64,000 nucleotides of DNA from Candidatus Dojkabacteria bacterium (GCA_023229785.1 JALNYV010000001.1:372001-436000); one strand, 5' to 3'. Positions 1-9,173 are shown, counted from the first letter of the stretch. The notes: generated by a model from the letters alone, not told the origin. Translations and numbers: made by a program.

Positions 1-16
1 CTATTACCATTTTCAT
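1..16 (-). CDS. Start of a gene cut by the window edge, possibly rplC
   Basis: Only five codons are visible on the minus strand (Met-Lys-Met-Val-Ile), starting 4 nt after the rpsJ stop. A second ATG lies at 10. In most bacteria rplC (ribosomal protein L3) follows rpsJ in the S10 operon, and L3 often begins Met-Val-Ile/Lys-Gly. The identity rests on gene order alone. Confidence 0.35.
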
Positions 17-20
17 ATTT

Positions 21-332
21 TTATTGTATAGCTATATCAACACCAGCAGGCATCTGTAGATGTGAAAGCGCATCTATTGTTTTGGGTGTTGGATCAATAA
101 TATCAACTATTCTTTTATGTGTTTGAATTTCGAAATGTTCAATTGAACTCTTGTAAATGAAAGGGGATTGGTTTACGGCGAATTTCCTTCGCTTACTTGG
201 TAGGGGGATTGGTCCCGCTACTTTTGCACCGGTTCCTATTGCTGTTTCAATGATACTCTTTGCAGAGCGATCAACGACAACTGCATCATAACCTTTAAGT
301 TTTACCCTAATCCTTGCAGTTGAACTTGCCAT
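21..332 (-). CDS. rpsJ: 30S ribosomal protein S10 (uS10)
   Basis: 103 residues, the normal length for S10, which sits in the 30S head and also serves as NusE in antitermination. The family body is clear: RIRVKLKGYD near the N-terminus, the GPIPLPSKRRKF loop and the HKRIVDIIDPTPKTID segment. It lies 71 bp after tuf on the same strand and runs into the next gene, giving the classical tuf-rpsJ-rplC order. The start ATG is clear. No Shine-Dalgarno (SD) sequence precedes it, but a TATAAT lies 22 bp upstream, so the gene can be transcribed separately from tuf. Confidence 0.97.
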   Translation of the reverse strand: MASSTARIRVKLKGYDAVVVDRSAKSIIETAIGTGAKVAGPIPLPSKRRKFAVNQSPFIYKSSIEHFEIQTHKRIVDIIDPTPKTIDALSHLQMPAGVDIAIQ

Positions 333-353
333 TTTTAATTAAAGAGCTAATAA

Positions 354-359
354 ATTATA
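354..359 (-). promoter_or_regulatory. -10 box upstream of rpsJ
   Basis: A perfect TATAAT on the minus strand lies between the tuf hairpin and rpsJ. A transcript would start near 347 and leave a leader of about 15 nt without an SD sequence. No convincing -35 was seen. Confidence 0.5.
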
Positions 360-364
360 TTAAG

Positions 365-394
365 AATATGGGAAGGGTCTCCCCTCCCCATATT
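365..394 (-). terminator. Hairpin after tuf, possible terminator or processing site
   Basis: The arms AATATGGG (365-372) and CCCATATT (387-394) pair perfectly. An A/C mismatch follows, then 4 more pairs (374-377 with 382-385) around a loop that reads GAGA on the minus strand, a GNRA tetraloop. It starts about 10 bases after the tuf stop. No long U tract follows, so it may be a 3' stabiliser or processing hairpin rather than a strong intrinsic terminator. Confidence 0.6.
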
Positions 395-403
395 TCCTAT
401 TTC

Positions 404-1588
404 TTACTTAACAATCTCAGTAACAATACCTTGTCCTACTGTTTGTCCACCCTCTCTTATTGCAAATCGAAGTCCCTTCTCAATTGCAACTGGAGACATA
501 AGTGTTACATTAAACTCAACATCATCTCCTGGGTTTACCATCTCAACACCCTCTGCTAAGGTAACACTACCTGTAACATCAGCTGTTCTGATATAGAACT
601 GTGGCTTATATCCAGAGACAAATGGAGTGTGTCTTCCACCTTCATCCTTACTTAGGATATATACCTGAGCCTTAAATTCTGTATGAGTATTCACACTTCC
701 TGGCTTACAAATAATCTGACCTCTTTCAACATCACTTCTCTTAAATCCTCTAAGCAAGATTCCAACATTATCTCCAGCAATTCCTTCTTTCATTGATTTG
801 TTGAACATTTCAATTCCAGTTACTGCTGTCTTCTGATTTGCTCTTGCCATTCCGAGAACATCTACATCTTCACCAATCTTTATCTTTCCCCTTGCAATTC
901 TTCCAGTTACAACTGTTCCTCTTCCTTCAATTGAAAATACATCCTCAATTGGCATTAAGAATGGTTGCTCTTCATCTCTTACTGGAAGTGGAATGAATTC
1001 ATCCAATGCATTCAATAGTTCACCTATTGCTTTTTCTCCATCTGGCTCTCCATTTTTAGCAGCAAGTGCACTACCGACAATTATTGGTGCATCTTTATCA
1101 TATCCATATTTATCTAGCAAATCAGAAACATCTGATTTAATAAGCTCGATTATTTCAGGATCAGGCTCTCCAAATGTGTTTATAAAGACAAGAATCTTAG
1201 GAACTCCAACTTGCTTAGCAAGAAGGATATGCTCCTTTGTTTGAGGCATAGCACCATCTGTAGAAGAGATAACAAGGATAGCTCCATCCATTTGAGCTGC
1301 ACCTGTAATCATGTTCTTAATATAGTCTCTATGTCCTGGACAATCTACATGTGCGTAGTGTCTCTTTTCTGTCTCGTATTCAACATGTGATACTGCAACT
1401 GTCAAAATCTTATCAGATCCACTTCTTGCAACACCACCTTTAGCAATATCCGCATAAGATTTAATCTTAGCCAATCCTTTCTTAGCTTGTGTAACTAAGA
1501 TTGCCGCAGTTAAAGTAGTCTTTCCATGGTCAACATGACCAATAGTTCCCACATTTACGTGAGGCTTATTTCTAATAAAGTCTGCCAT
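404..1588 (-). CDS. tuf: Elongation factor Tu with degenerate guanine-recognition motif
   Basis: 394 residues, normal length. EF-Tu delivers aminoacyl-tRNA to the ribosome. The P-loop GHVDHGKTT (17-25), DCPGH (82-86), SAL (173-175) and domains 2 and 3 ([25 protein letters not shown]) are all typical. Two G-domain motifs are not. The switch I motif RGITI reads KILTV (60-64), which keeps the Mg-binding Thr63. The NKCD motif that reads the guanine base is NTFG (137-140, bases 1169-1180), losing both Lys and Asp. I re-read these codons on the minus strand and the frame is intact. The position between fusA and rpsJ says this is the main EF-Tu. Whether the genome has a second copy cannot be seen here. 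Confidence 0.95.
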   Translation of the reverse strand: MADFIRNKPHVNVGTIGHVDHGKTTLTAAILVTQAKKGLAKIKSYADIAKGGVARSGSDKILTVAVSHVEYETEKRHYAHVDCPGHRDYIKNMITGAAQMDGAILVISSTDGAMPQTKEHILLAKQVGVPKILVFINTFGEPDPEIIELIKSDVSDLLDKYGYDKDAPIIVGSALAAKNGEPDGEKAIGELLNALDEFIPLPVRDEEQPFLMPIEDVFSIEGRGTVVTGRIARGKIKIGEDVDVLGMARANQKTAVTGIEMFNKSMKEGIAGDNVGILLRGFKRSDVERGQIICKPGSVNTHTEFKAQVYILSKDEGGRHTPFVSGYKPQFYIRTADVTGSVTLAEGVEMVNPGDDVEFNVTLMSPVAIEKGLRFAIREGGQTVGQGIVTEIVK

Positions 1589-1604
1589 TTTTATAAATAA
1601 TAAA

Positions 1605-1637
1605 ATTATATCTTTATACTGTTTCTATGGGATTATA
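1605..1637 (-). promoter_or_regulatory. Candidate promoter region of tuf
   Basis: Two perfect TATAAT hexamers on the minus strand, at 1632-1637 and 1605-1610, lie in the 122-bp gap between fusA and tuf. The upstream one has a TTGCAG at 1653-1658, but with a short 15-bp spacer. Either would give a leader of roughly 10-40 nt. tuf can therefore be transcribed on its own as well as from the fusA promoter. Confidence 0.45.
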
Positions 1638-1710
1638 ATTACCCTCCAGAAACTGCAACGTATATTAACAAAAAGTCCTTAATCTTTCAAGCACTTTTGC
1701 ATTTAATTTT

Positions 1711-3813
1711 CTATCTGCCTTTTCGGCCTTCAGCCACTTCTAAGGCAACTGCTCTTGGAACTTCATCATAATGAGCAGGCTCCATAGCCGCACTTCCTCT
1801 TCCACTGGTTATTGACCTAATTTCAGTTGTATAACCGAATAATTCTGAAAGCGGAACAAATGCAGTGACAATTTGTGTGTTTCCCATGGTTTCTGTTTTA
1901 AGAATTTGGCCCCTCTTACTGCTTATAGATCCAGAAGCCTCACCCATAAATTTGTCAGGAACTGTTACATCTACCTTCATAATTGGCTCAAGAAGGACAG
2001 GGTTAGCATTTCTACAAGCCTCTTTAAAAGCCATTGAACCTGCAATTTTGAATGCTGCCTCAGAAGAGTCAACCTCATGGAAGCTTCCATCAGTTACTGC
2101 AACCTTTATATCCACAACTGGATATCCAGCAACAACTCCAGATTGTAGTGCCTCCTTTACTCCCTTTTCTATTGAAGGGATATATTCTTTAGGGATAGAG
2201 CCACCTTTAATTTCATTGATAAACTCAAAGCCTTTGCCCTTTTCATTTGGTTCAACCCTTAGTACACAATGTCCGTACTGTCCCTTTCCTCCAGATTGTT
2301 TAATGTATTTTCCTTCTTGGACTGTGGACTTCTTAATTGTCTCCCTATATGCAACTTGTGGCTTACCAACTTTAACCTCAGCGTTAAATTCTCTTTTTAG
2401 TCTATCAACCATAATTTCAAGGTGAAGCTCACCCATTCCCGAAATAATGGTTTGACCAGTCTCATGGTTTGTGGTTACCAAGAAAGTTGGATCTTCTTTT
2501 GCAAGTCTAACTAGTGCTACTCCCATTTTTTCCTGATCTGCCTTTGACAAAGGCTCGACTGCTTCAGAAACAACTGGTTGGGCAAATGTTATTTTCTCAA
2601 GAAGTATTGGATGGGCATCATCACAAAGAGTGTCTCCAGTTAGCGAATCCTTCAGCCCAATGATTGCTCCAATATCTCCAACCTGTAATTCTGGAACCTC
2701 TTCTCTCTCATCAGCGTGCATTAATACCAATCTTCCAACCCTTTCTCTAATATTTCTAGTTGCGTTATATACATAACTTCCAGCAGTTATTTTTCCAGAA
2801 TATATTCTAAAATACGAGAGTGTTCCGATATGTGCATCTGTTACAAGTTTGAATACTAAGGCACTAAAGCTCTCATCTGGAGAAACTTTTCTGGTGATAA
2901 TCTCGTCTGTTTTTGGATGATGTCCTTCAACTGGAGGTAGATCTTCAGGAGATGGCAAACAAATAGTGATGTAGTCAAGAAGCTTGTCAACAATAACTGT
3001 TCTGCTATCTCCACCCATAACTGGGAAGATGTCACCTTTAAGAGTTCCTTTTCTAAGACCCATTCTAAGTTCAGCAATTGTAAGTTCTTCTCCCTCGAAA
3101 AACTTGTTCATCAACTCCTCATCTTGTTCAACAATTCTTTCAATAAGGATTTTTCGATACTCTTTGGATTTTTCTACTAAATCAGCAGGTATTTCTTCGG
3201 CCTTCAACTCAGTAGATAATACTTCCTCATATTTATATGCTTTCATATCAAGAAGATCTACAAATCCTCTAAGTTCTGTTTCTTTTCCGATTGGAAGTGT
3301 TATTGCAACAGCTTTTGAACTTAGTCTTTCTTTAATTGATTCCAAGCTCATATAGAAATCACCTCCTAAAAGATTAAGTTTGTTTACAAAACACATTCTT
3401 GGTACTCCGTACTTGTTTGCTTGTCTCCATACAGTCTCACTTTGTGGCTCAACGCCCATCTTTCCATCAAATATAACTACTGCACCGTCAAGTACTCGAA
3501 GAGATCTTTCAACCTCAGCAGTAAAATCTACATGTCCTGGGGTATCAATAATGTTTATTCTGTATTTCTTGCCGTCTAGTGTCCAAAAACATGTAACAGC
3601 GGCAGACATAATGGTAATTCCTCTCTCTCTCTCCTGAATCATGAAATCTGTTGTTGTTGCACCATCATTAACTTCTCCGATTTTATGTTTTTGTCCTGTA
3701 AAAAAGAGAAGTCGCTCAGTTGTTGTAGTTTTACCAGCATCAATGTGGGCAATAATACCGATATTTCTAATTTTATCTAAATCAAATTTTACGTTGTATG
3801 TCTGAGAAGCCAT
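1711..3813 (-). CDS. fusA: Elongation factor G with altered G4 and G5 motifs
   Basis: 700 residues, normal length. EF-G is the translocase of the ribosome. The P-loop AHIDAGKTT (22-30), RGITI (64-68), DTPGH (90-94) and domains II-V ([39 protein letters not shown]) are canonical. The guanine-recognition motif NKMD reads NKLN (144-147, bases 3373-3384), with Asp changed to Asn. The usual GSAFKNKG (G5) reads GGDSRTVI near residues 264-271. In other GTPases the same Asp-to-Asn change in NKxD switches preference from GTP to XTP. The gene lies directly upstream of tuf, as in the str operon, but rpsL and rpsG do not precede it here. Confidence 0.95.
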   Translation of the reverse strand: MASQTYNVKFDLDKIRNIGIIAHIDAGKTTTTERLLFFTGQKHKIGEVNDGATTTDFMIQERERGITIMSAAVTCFWTLDGKKYRINIIDTPGHVDFTAEVERSLRVLDGAVVIFDGKMGVEPQSETVWRQANKYGVPRMCFVNKLNLLGGDFYMSLESIKERLSSKAVAITLPIGKETELRGFVDLLDMKAYKYEEVLSTELKAEEIPADLVEKSKEYRKILIERIVEQDEELMNKFFEGEELTIAELRMGLRKGTLKGDIFPVMGGDSRTVIVDKLLDYITICLPSPEDLPPVEGHHPKTDEIITRKVSPDESFSALVFKLVTDAHIGTLSYFRIYSGKITAGSYVYNATRNIRERVGRLVLMHADEREEVPELQVGDIGAIIGLKDSLTGDTLCDDAHPILLEKITFAQPVVSEAVEPLSKADQEKMGVALVRLAKEDPTFLVTTNHETGQTIISGMGELHLEIMVDRLKREFNAEVKVGKPQVAYRETIKKSTVQEGKYIKQSGGKGQYGHCVLRVEPNEKGKGFEFINEIKGGSIPKEYIPSIEKGVKEALQSGVVAGYPVVDIKVAVTDGSFHEVDSSEAAFKIAGSMAFKEACRNANPVLLEPIMKVDVTVPDKFMGEASGSISSKRGQILKTETMGNTQIVTAFVPLSELFGYTTEIRSITSGRGSAAMEPAHYDEVPRAVALEVAEGRKGR

Positions 3814-3863
3814 AAAAATATATACCTAAATTATTTAAATACTAATCATGAGTTAACCGTCGG

Positions 3864-3892
3864 ATTATATCAAGCTAATTGACTCTGTTCAA
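3864..3892 (-). promoter_or_regulatory. Promoter of fusA (-35 TTGAAC, extended -10)
   Basis: TTGAAC (3887-3892), a 17-bp spacer and TATAAT (3864-3869) preceded by TGA, an extended -10. A transcript would start near 3857 and leave a leader of about 44 nt before the fusA ATG. This is one of the best promoters in the window and lies just inside the end of the upstream TPR gene. Confidence 0.75.
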
Positions 3893-5311
3893 CAGTAGCT
3901 TTGCACTTTCTGATACTGTCCCATCTAAATCGTACTCAATTGCTTTCTCTAGTGCCTCTTTTCCCTTAACTGTGTCAGAATTTAACATGTATATTTTTCC
4001 ACTCAAAAGATAATACTGTGGATTATATTTATCAATTGCTAAGAGTGTAGGAAATAGCATTGTCGCATCAGTATATTTTGTAGCTTCTATATACTGTGAT
4101 ATTTGGTAATACAGGTACTGCTTCTTTTCTGCATCAGTTAAGTTTGTTTTCTTTCCAAGTTTAGTAAGGTAAAAATCTGTTTTAGTAGTATTCTTTTGTG
4201 CGATATACATTTTCACATATTGTATATCTACCCATGCATCAGAATATTTCTTTGCTGCTTTATCCAAGACTTCTTTTGCTTTTACATACTGAGTATTATC
4301 AATTAAATATTGTGAATACTCTTGGAATATTGGTTTTGCGCTATCTCCTAGAGCAGCTATGCTACTGTCATAATATTTTATTGCTAATGTGGCGTCCCCC
4401 GTTTTGACATAGCTTCTGGCAAGATATGGGTATATTTCTGGCTTAAGGGATGGGTTAGGGAAATCTCTCAAAATGGTAATCACATCTGTATATCTGCCAA
4501 CTTGGTAATACGAGACAGAAAGTATATAGAGGGCATCTGGATACTCTGCAATCTTATCCTTTATTGATTCCAAAAGTAGTATTGCAAGTTTTGGATATCC
4601 ATTATTTAAGTATATTCTGGAAATAAGAGTATCAACATAAACATCATCCGCTTCAACCTGTTTACCAACTAATACATACTCATCAATAATTTTTTTGTGA
4701 GCCTCAGTTGGAACAACCGTTTCTGTCAAAAAGGTTTTAATACCAGCTAAGTCACTATACTTAGCCATTAATTTCCAAACATAGGCATTCTCATAGAAAT
4801 TTGAAGTCGCAGGAATATCAAGGTATGTTAGGGCTTTTGTGTAGTCCGCATTCTTAAGATATGTTTTAGCTAGCCCTATTTTTGCAAGTTCGCTTCCTGC
4901 ATCCAGTTGAAGTGCTTTTTCGAAATACTGCTGCGATAACTCTGTATTATCCAGTTCTAAATACCTATCAGCAAGTAGGATATATAGAGATGAAAGTGAG
5001 ACATTTCCTAATTTTGAAGCTGATTTTTCTAAGACATCTTTGACTTGGCCTAGTTGATTTTTAAGAAGAAGGATTTTTACAATTCCATTATATGCTCGAT
5101 TATCATCACTAATTAAATCCGTAGCCTTACTATACTCTGTAATTGCTTGAGCGTATGATTTCTGCTCATACAAAATATCTCCAGCAACTATCATTTGATC
5201 ATACTTTTCAATCTTTCCTTTATTTGGAAGCTTAAGGTAGTAGAAGATGCCTATTCCGATGGTTAAAAGCACTGGAAGAACAATTACGACAATTTTGATT
5301 ATCTTTTTCAT
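3875..5311 (-). CDS. Membrane-anchored tetratricopeptide-repeat protein
   Basis: 478 residues. One hydrophobic helix near residues 4-26 is followed by TPR-like helix pairs to the C-terminus, for example ILYEQKSYAQAITEYSKA, SQQYFEKALQLDAGSELAKIGL and ALEKAIEYDLDGT. The helix lacks a clear cleavage site, so the repeats are probably held outside the membrane as a scaffold for protein contacts. It occupies the place upstream of fusA where rpsG is usually found. The partner is unknown. It is transcribed away from the small lysozyme-like gene on the other strand. Confidence 0.8.
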   Translation of the reverse strand: MKKIIKIVVIVLPVLLTIGIGIFYYLKLPNKGKIEKYDQMIVAGDILYEQKSYAQAITEYSKATDLISDDNRAYNGIVKILLLKNQLGQVKDVLEKSASKLGNVSLSSLYILLADRYLELDNTELSQQYFEKALQLDAGSELAKIGLAKTYLKNADYTKALTYLDIPATSNFYENAYVWKLMAKYSDLAGIKTFLTETVVPTEAHKKIIDEYVLVGKQVEADDVYVDTLISRIYLNNGYPKLAILLLESIKDKIAEYPDALYILSVSYYQVGRYTDVITILRDFPNPSLKPEIYPYLARSYVKTGDATLAIKYYDSSIAALGDSAKPIFQEYSQYLIDNTQYVKAKEVLDKAAKKYSDAWVDIQYVKMYIAQKNTTKTDFYLTKLGKKTNLTDAEKKQYLYYQISQYIEATKYTDATMLFPTLLAIDKYNPQYYLLSGKIYMLNSDTVKGKEALEKAIEYDLDGTVSESAKLLLNRVN

Positions 5312-5352
5312 TCCTTCATACTAATTTAATAGGTGTGTTGATGTCAAATATC

Positions 5353-5361
5353 TGATACAAT
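5353..5361 (+). promoter_or_regulatory. Extended -10 element of the lysozyme-like gene
   Basis: TGATACAAT, an extended -10 with the TGn prefix seen at other promoters here. A transcript would begin near 5368, about 24 nt before the TTG start. No -35 was recognised. Confidence 0.5.
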
Positions 5362-5391
5362 GGCACCTGTCTCAGTCCAAGAGCTAAATAC

Positions 5392-5940
5392 TTGGATATT
5401 GGGAATAAGTTAAATGCTTTGCTAGTGCAACATAATCCAAAGAAAACCCGTAATCTTAATTGGCTAATTATAGTTTGCATTCTTGTAATAGTTTTAGGAG
5501 CATTTTCACTTGGGATGATTCAATTGAGGCAATCTTTTGCATATGTAAATATTAGTAAACCCAAAGCATCAAGTATCTCAACACAAGAAGTTCTTCCAGC
5601 TGCTGCAACTAAACCGTCAACAATTCATAGTTGTAAATATTGGTTTAAAAAAGTAGACAAGGTTACAGTTAAAGGTACCAAAAAGAACGTATGGATGAGA
5701 TATATTATGTCATGCGAAAGCGGATGCAATCCTACAGCTAACACAAGTAATAAATATTTTGGATTGTACAATTTCACTAAAGCTACGTACAAAGGCAAAG
5801 GTGGAAAGAATATATTTGATGGCAAAGAGCAGATAAGGATTGTTTCAAAAATGTATGACAGAGGCTCCACGTATAGAGCACAACAGTTTCCTGGGTGCAA
5901 CAGAGCATTTCTAAGAGATTGGAACAAAAGTCATAAGTAA
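5392..5940 (+). CDS. Small membrane-anchored lysozyme-like (Rpf/transglycosylase-like) protein
   Basis: 182 residues from TTG. No ATG is available in the open stretch upstream, and later alternatives are TTG 5419 or GTG 5425. A membrane helix spans about residues 24-46, then a linker, then a C-terminal lysozyme-like domain. Its signature is the pattern CESGCNP...YFGLYNF, which matches the catalytic Glu and GLxQF strand of resuscitation-promoting-factor and C-type transglycosylase folds. The EQIRIVSKMYDRG helix and the closing Cys follow. Likely role: cutting peptidoglycan glycan strands at the outer face of the membrane. It ends 3 bp before the end of the convergent helicase gene. Confidence 0.72.
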   Translation: MDIGNKLNALLVQHNPKKTRNLNWLIIVCILVIVLGAFSLGMIQLRQSFAYVNISKPKASSISTQEVLPAAATKPSTIHSCKYWFKKVDKVTVKGTKKNVWMRYIMSCESGCNPTANTSNKYFGLYNFTKATYKGKGGKNIFDGKEQIRIVSKMYDRGSTYRAQQFPGCNRAFLRDWNKSHK

Positions 5941-5943
5941 ATA

Positions 5944-7947
5944 CTATCCGTTCCAACTATAATATTCACAAACATCTGTTGGTATATCCGCTAAAAATCT
6001 AGATGGTATTTGATTACTATACCCTCCATAAGTACTTCTCCCATCTGCAAATGTTAACCAAAGTCTCTCTTTTGCTCTAGTTATTCCCACATAACAAAGT
6101 CTTCTTTCTTCTTCCATTTCTTTCTCACTACTAAAACTTCTCATATGTGGAAGAATCCCTTCTTCCATCCCCATTATAATTACACATGGAAATTCCAAAC
6201 CCTTAGAAGAGTGCAATGTCATAAGTGTTAGTGCGCTACCCTTCTTACCGTTTGTTTTATCCTGCTCTTGCTCAATAAGGGAGATCTCCTGCAAAAATAC
6301 TGATGTGGAGTTATCAACTGTGTCTCTAATATAACTACTTGCAACATTTTTTAGCTCGTTAATATTTTCTATTCTACTTTCTGCTTGCTCACTTCCATCG
6401 TCAATCCATTCAACATATCTAATTTCTTCTAAGATATATTCTATGGATTGCAGAACATTTATATTTTGACAAGTAACATATATATCCCCAAACATATTTG
6501 AAAGTCCTTTGAATTTGTCTGTATCAATCTCCTTTATTCTTTCTAAAACATCAATTGGAAGCTTTGATATTTCTATATGCTCAGGGTTTTCATTGACATA
6601 CTTCCCAACGAGTAATTGGCCAACAGAACATTTAGCAAGTTTTGCTGTTTTAAACAGCTCACTCACTGTTTTTGGACCGACCTTCCTTGTTGGAATATTT
6701 AAAATTCTTGAGAATGATAAATCGTCTTTGATATTATTTACAAATCTAAGATAGGAGATGATGTCTTTTACTTCTTTTCTTTCATAGAATCTAAAACCTC
6801 CTACAAGTCGATAAGGGATTCCTCTCCGAAGGAGCTCTTCTTCAATTACTCTAGACTGATAGTTTGTTCTGTAAAGAATTGCATAGTCGTTTAGGTTATA
6901 TCCTTCTCTCTGAGTACTAAGTATCTCATCGACAACATACCTTGCCTCGTCCTCTGGGTTTTCAGCTTGATATATTGTTATTTTCTTCCCCTCGTCTTTT
7001 GCTGTCCACAAAGACTTATCTGCTCTCATGCTGTTTTGTGTGATTATTGAGACGGCAGCATGTATAACGTTTGATGTTGATCTGTAGTTCTGCTCCAGCT
7101 TTATTACTTTTGCTCCAGAGAAATCCTTTTCAAACGAGAGGATATTTCCAATATCCGCCCCTCTCCAGGCATATATTCCTTGGTCATCATCTCCTACCAC
7201 GCATATATTTTGGTCAGTTCCTGCCAGAAGTTTTGCAAAAGTATATTGTGCTTTATTTGTATCTTGGTACTCATCAATTAATATATACTTATATCTTTCG
7301 TTATATTTCTCCAATGTTTTTAAATCTTCATTTAGAAGCTTTGTAGGAAGATATATCAAATCCCCAAAATCAACCGCATTCTGTTCATTTAACTGCTTTT
7401 GATATTTTGTATATATATCCGCAGTAATATCTTCAATAAACCCAGAGTATTTGAATGGATAATCTTCAGGAGAGACTAAATCGTTTTTTGCGTGCTCAAT
7501 ATATGTATGAATAACAGATGGTTTAATCTGTTTAATATCTAATCTGTCATTTATCATTATCTCTTTAACAAGATTTTCACTATCATCGGCATCATATACA
7601 GAGAAATTGGGAGCAAGCCCGAGCTTTGCACCTTCTTTTCTGAGAATCATTGCCCCTATTGAATGGAAAGTTCCAATTAACGGTCTGTTAGCTGTCCCTT
7701 GCCCTATTTCATTTAATATCCTATCTACTCTCTCTTGCATTTCCCCTGCAGCTTTCTTTGTAAAAGTCACAGCCAAAATACTGCTTGGATTAACTTCCTT
7801 TTTTGCAATGAGATATGCAATCCTGCTTGTAATTACTCTTGTTTTACCACTTCCGGCTCCAGCAAAGATTAGAAGAGGTCCACTTTCATGAATTACTGCT
7901 TCCTTCTGCTGAGGATTTAGATTTTTAAAAATAACAGCGTCATCCAC
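5944..7947 (-). CDS. UvrD/PcrA-family DNA helicase
   Basis: 667 residues, a little shorter than PcrA (about 720), with the C-terminal extension reduced. Superfamily 1A motifs occur in order: LNPQQKEAV (Q motif), GAGSGKTR (Walker A, near 30), DEYQDTN (Walker B), GDDDQGIYAWRGAD, QNYRS, TLHSSKGLEF and YVGITRAKERL. It unwinds DNA in nucleotide excision and mismatch repair and in replication restart. The start is GTG 7947. A minus-strand TATAAT ends 7 bp upstream, which places the predicted transcript start at the GTG, and the nearby ATG is in another frame. Confidence 0.95.
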   Translation of the reverse strand: MDDAVIFKNLNPQQKEAVIHESGPLLIFAGAGSGKTRVITSRIAYLIAKKEVNPSSILAVTFTKKAAGEMQERVDRILNEIGQGTANRPLIGTFHSIGAMILRKEGAKLGLAPNFSVYDADDSENLVKEIMINDRLDIKQIKPSVIHTYIEHAKNDLVSPEDYPFKYSGFIEDITADIYTKYQKQLNEQNAVDFGDLIYLPTKLLNEDLKTLEKYNERYKYILIDEYQDTNKAQYTFAKLLAGTDQNICVVGDDDQGIYAWRGADIGNILSFEKDFSGAKVIKLEQNYRSTSNVIHAAVSIITQNSMRADKSLWTAKDEGKKITIYQAENPEDEARYVVDEILSTQREGYNLNDYAILYRTNYQSRVIEEELLRRGIPYRLVGGFRFYERKEVKDIISYLRFVNNIKDDLSFSRILNIPTRKVGPKTVSELFKTAKLAKCSVGQLLVGKYVNENPEHIEISKLPIDVLERIKEIDTDKFKGLSNMFGDIYVTCQNINVLQSIEYILEEIRYVEWIDDGSEQAESRIENINELKNVASSYIRDTVDNSTSVFLQEISLIEQEQDKTNGKKGSALTLMTLHSSKGLEFPCVIIMGMEEGILPHMRSFSSEKEMEEERRLCYVGITRAKERLWLTFADGRSTYGGYSNQIPSRFLADIPTDVCEYYSWNG

Positions 7948-7953
7948 GAGGTA

Positions 7954-7959
7954 ATTATA
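7954..7959 (-). promoter_or_regulatory. -10 box of the uvrD-like gene (leaderless)
   Basis: A perfect TATAAT on the minus strand ends 7 bp before the GTG start codon, so the predicted first transcribed base is the G of GTG. It supports GTG 7947 as the start. Confidence 0.6.
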
Positions 7960-7987
7960 TACTAATAGTTAATTAATACAGAGAGAT

Positions 7988-9166
7988 TTATAGTTCACTT
8001 ATATATTTTCCATATACCCAACCAGTTTTCTTCCCATCGTATCTTACTTGATACCAACCAGCCTCATATTTTAGCATCACTACTACTTGATTTTCTCCAA
8101 GGGCCGAGACTATCTTGCAGTTTGGTCCAGCACACTCCCTTACATTCAGTGAACTTATATCTACAACTTTAACTAAACTATAATCACCCTTTGTCACTTT
8201 TGTACTTATTTTAAATAGAGAGCCTGCGAACACTAAATTGGGCAATTTCATTATTACAAATTTCTGTGAATATGACCCAGGGAGCATCATCGCACTCATG
8301 TTAAAAGAAATCTTTACTTCTTCTCCTGGCATTATTGTTTTATCTGTTATCGCATAAGGCTTACTAAAACTCTCCCATGTGCTGGAATCTGCAAAAGCTG
8401 AACTTTTAAGATTGCTTGTTGAAACATATATTGGGTTACTAGATGAAAACCATGGGAAATCATTCTTATTTACTACAGTTAAGTTAACCGTGAACTTTTC
8501 TATTGATTTAACTGATGAAGAATATGTTAAATCCTTAACTTGAGCAATATAGCTGATATGCTCACTACTTGAATATACTGAGGAGGTGAAAACTGGAGCT
8601 AGATTTTGTGCAAACTCGCTGTTTGATTTTGTAATAATCGACTTTGAGAGATTATTTTCATTTGTTGCATATGTCATCACCCCTGTGTAAACCTTACTTT
8701 TAGGAATTGCCCAAGTATATGATATCTCTGAGATGATCTGCTTTAGTGCAACTGCAGACGAGCTTGTTATATCTGTTGAGTTTGAAAGGTATCCAATAAC
8801 TACAGTTCCAGTATTTGCTCCGGTTTCTGGATTGACGGCAACTCCTCCACTTCTTCCTTCATATATCTTTCCATCTCTATCTACTATGTATGTAAAAGGA
8901 ATATCCAAGAAGCCAAGACGTGTTATCGAGTAGTAGTAAATGGATTTAATCCAATCTTGTGGAAATAGCTCGTATTCATCAACTGGTGAGGTAATATTAA
9001 CAATTGCAATTTCTATTGGCCTTACAAATTGTTTCGCGCTTTGGTCGGAAATACTCTCATCAACTCCCATATCTGTTCTTTTAACATATGTAAAAGCAAG
9101 AGCATCCTTTGGGAAAAGGATTAACGAAAGCAGTACTAAAGATATTATTAAGGCAGTCTTTTTCAT
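7988..9166 (-). CDS. Secreted PGRP/amidase-2-fold protein with SH3b domain, catalytic site lost
   Basis: 392 residues from ATG 9166. An upstream TTG at 9202 is the -35 box. A signal peptide ends near residue 24 (DALA). Residues 50-170 resemble N-acetylmuramoyl-L-alanine amidase/PGRP: ITRLGFLDIPF then YIVDRDGKIYEGR (93-105). The zinc ligands are missing. The usual first His segment reads IAIVNIT, the His of YHFLIDRDG is Thr92, and no His/Cys pair appears where HRD...CPG should be. A middle beta-rich domain (about 210-320) and a C-terminal SH3b domain (about 330-392, LNVRECAGPNCKIV, WYQVRYDGKKTGWVYG) follow. Most likely a non-catalytic peptidoglycan-binding protein. Confidence 0.78.
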   Translation of the reverse strand: MKKTALIISLVLLSLILFPKDALAFTYVKRTDMGVDESISDQSAKQFVRPIEIAIVNITSPVDEYELFPQDWIKSIYYYSITRLGFLDIPFTYIVDRDGKIYEGRSGGVAVNPETGANTGTVVIGYLSNSTDITSSSAVALKQIISEISYTWAIPKSKVYTGVMTYATNENNLSKSIITKSNSEFAQNLAPVFTSSVYSSSEHISYIAQVKDLTYSSSVKSIEKFTVNLTVVNKNDFPWFSSSNPIYVSTSNLKSSAFADSSTWESFSKPYAITDKTIMPGEEVKISFNMSAMMLPGSYSQKFVIMKLPNLVFAGSLFKISTKVTKGDYSLVKVVDISSLNVRECAGPNCKIVSALGENQVVVMLKYEAGWYQVRYDGKKTGWVYGKYISEL

Positions 9167-9173
9167 ATACGCA

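Noticed and set aside
1865..2425. A 186-codon open frame on the plus strand opposite fusA
   Set aside because: It is antisense to a strongly conserved gene, has no family resemblance or promoter, and arises from the codon use of fusA. The same applies to other open frames opposite pnp, infB and nusA.
5312..5391. tRNA or small RNA gene in the gap between the TPR and lysozyme-like genes
   Set aside because: No cloverleaf arms or CCA end can be drawn. The gap holds an extended -10. All other gaps are too short or lack tRNA structure.
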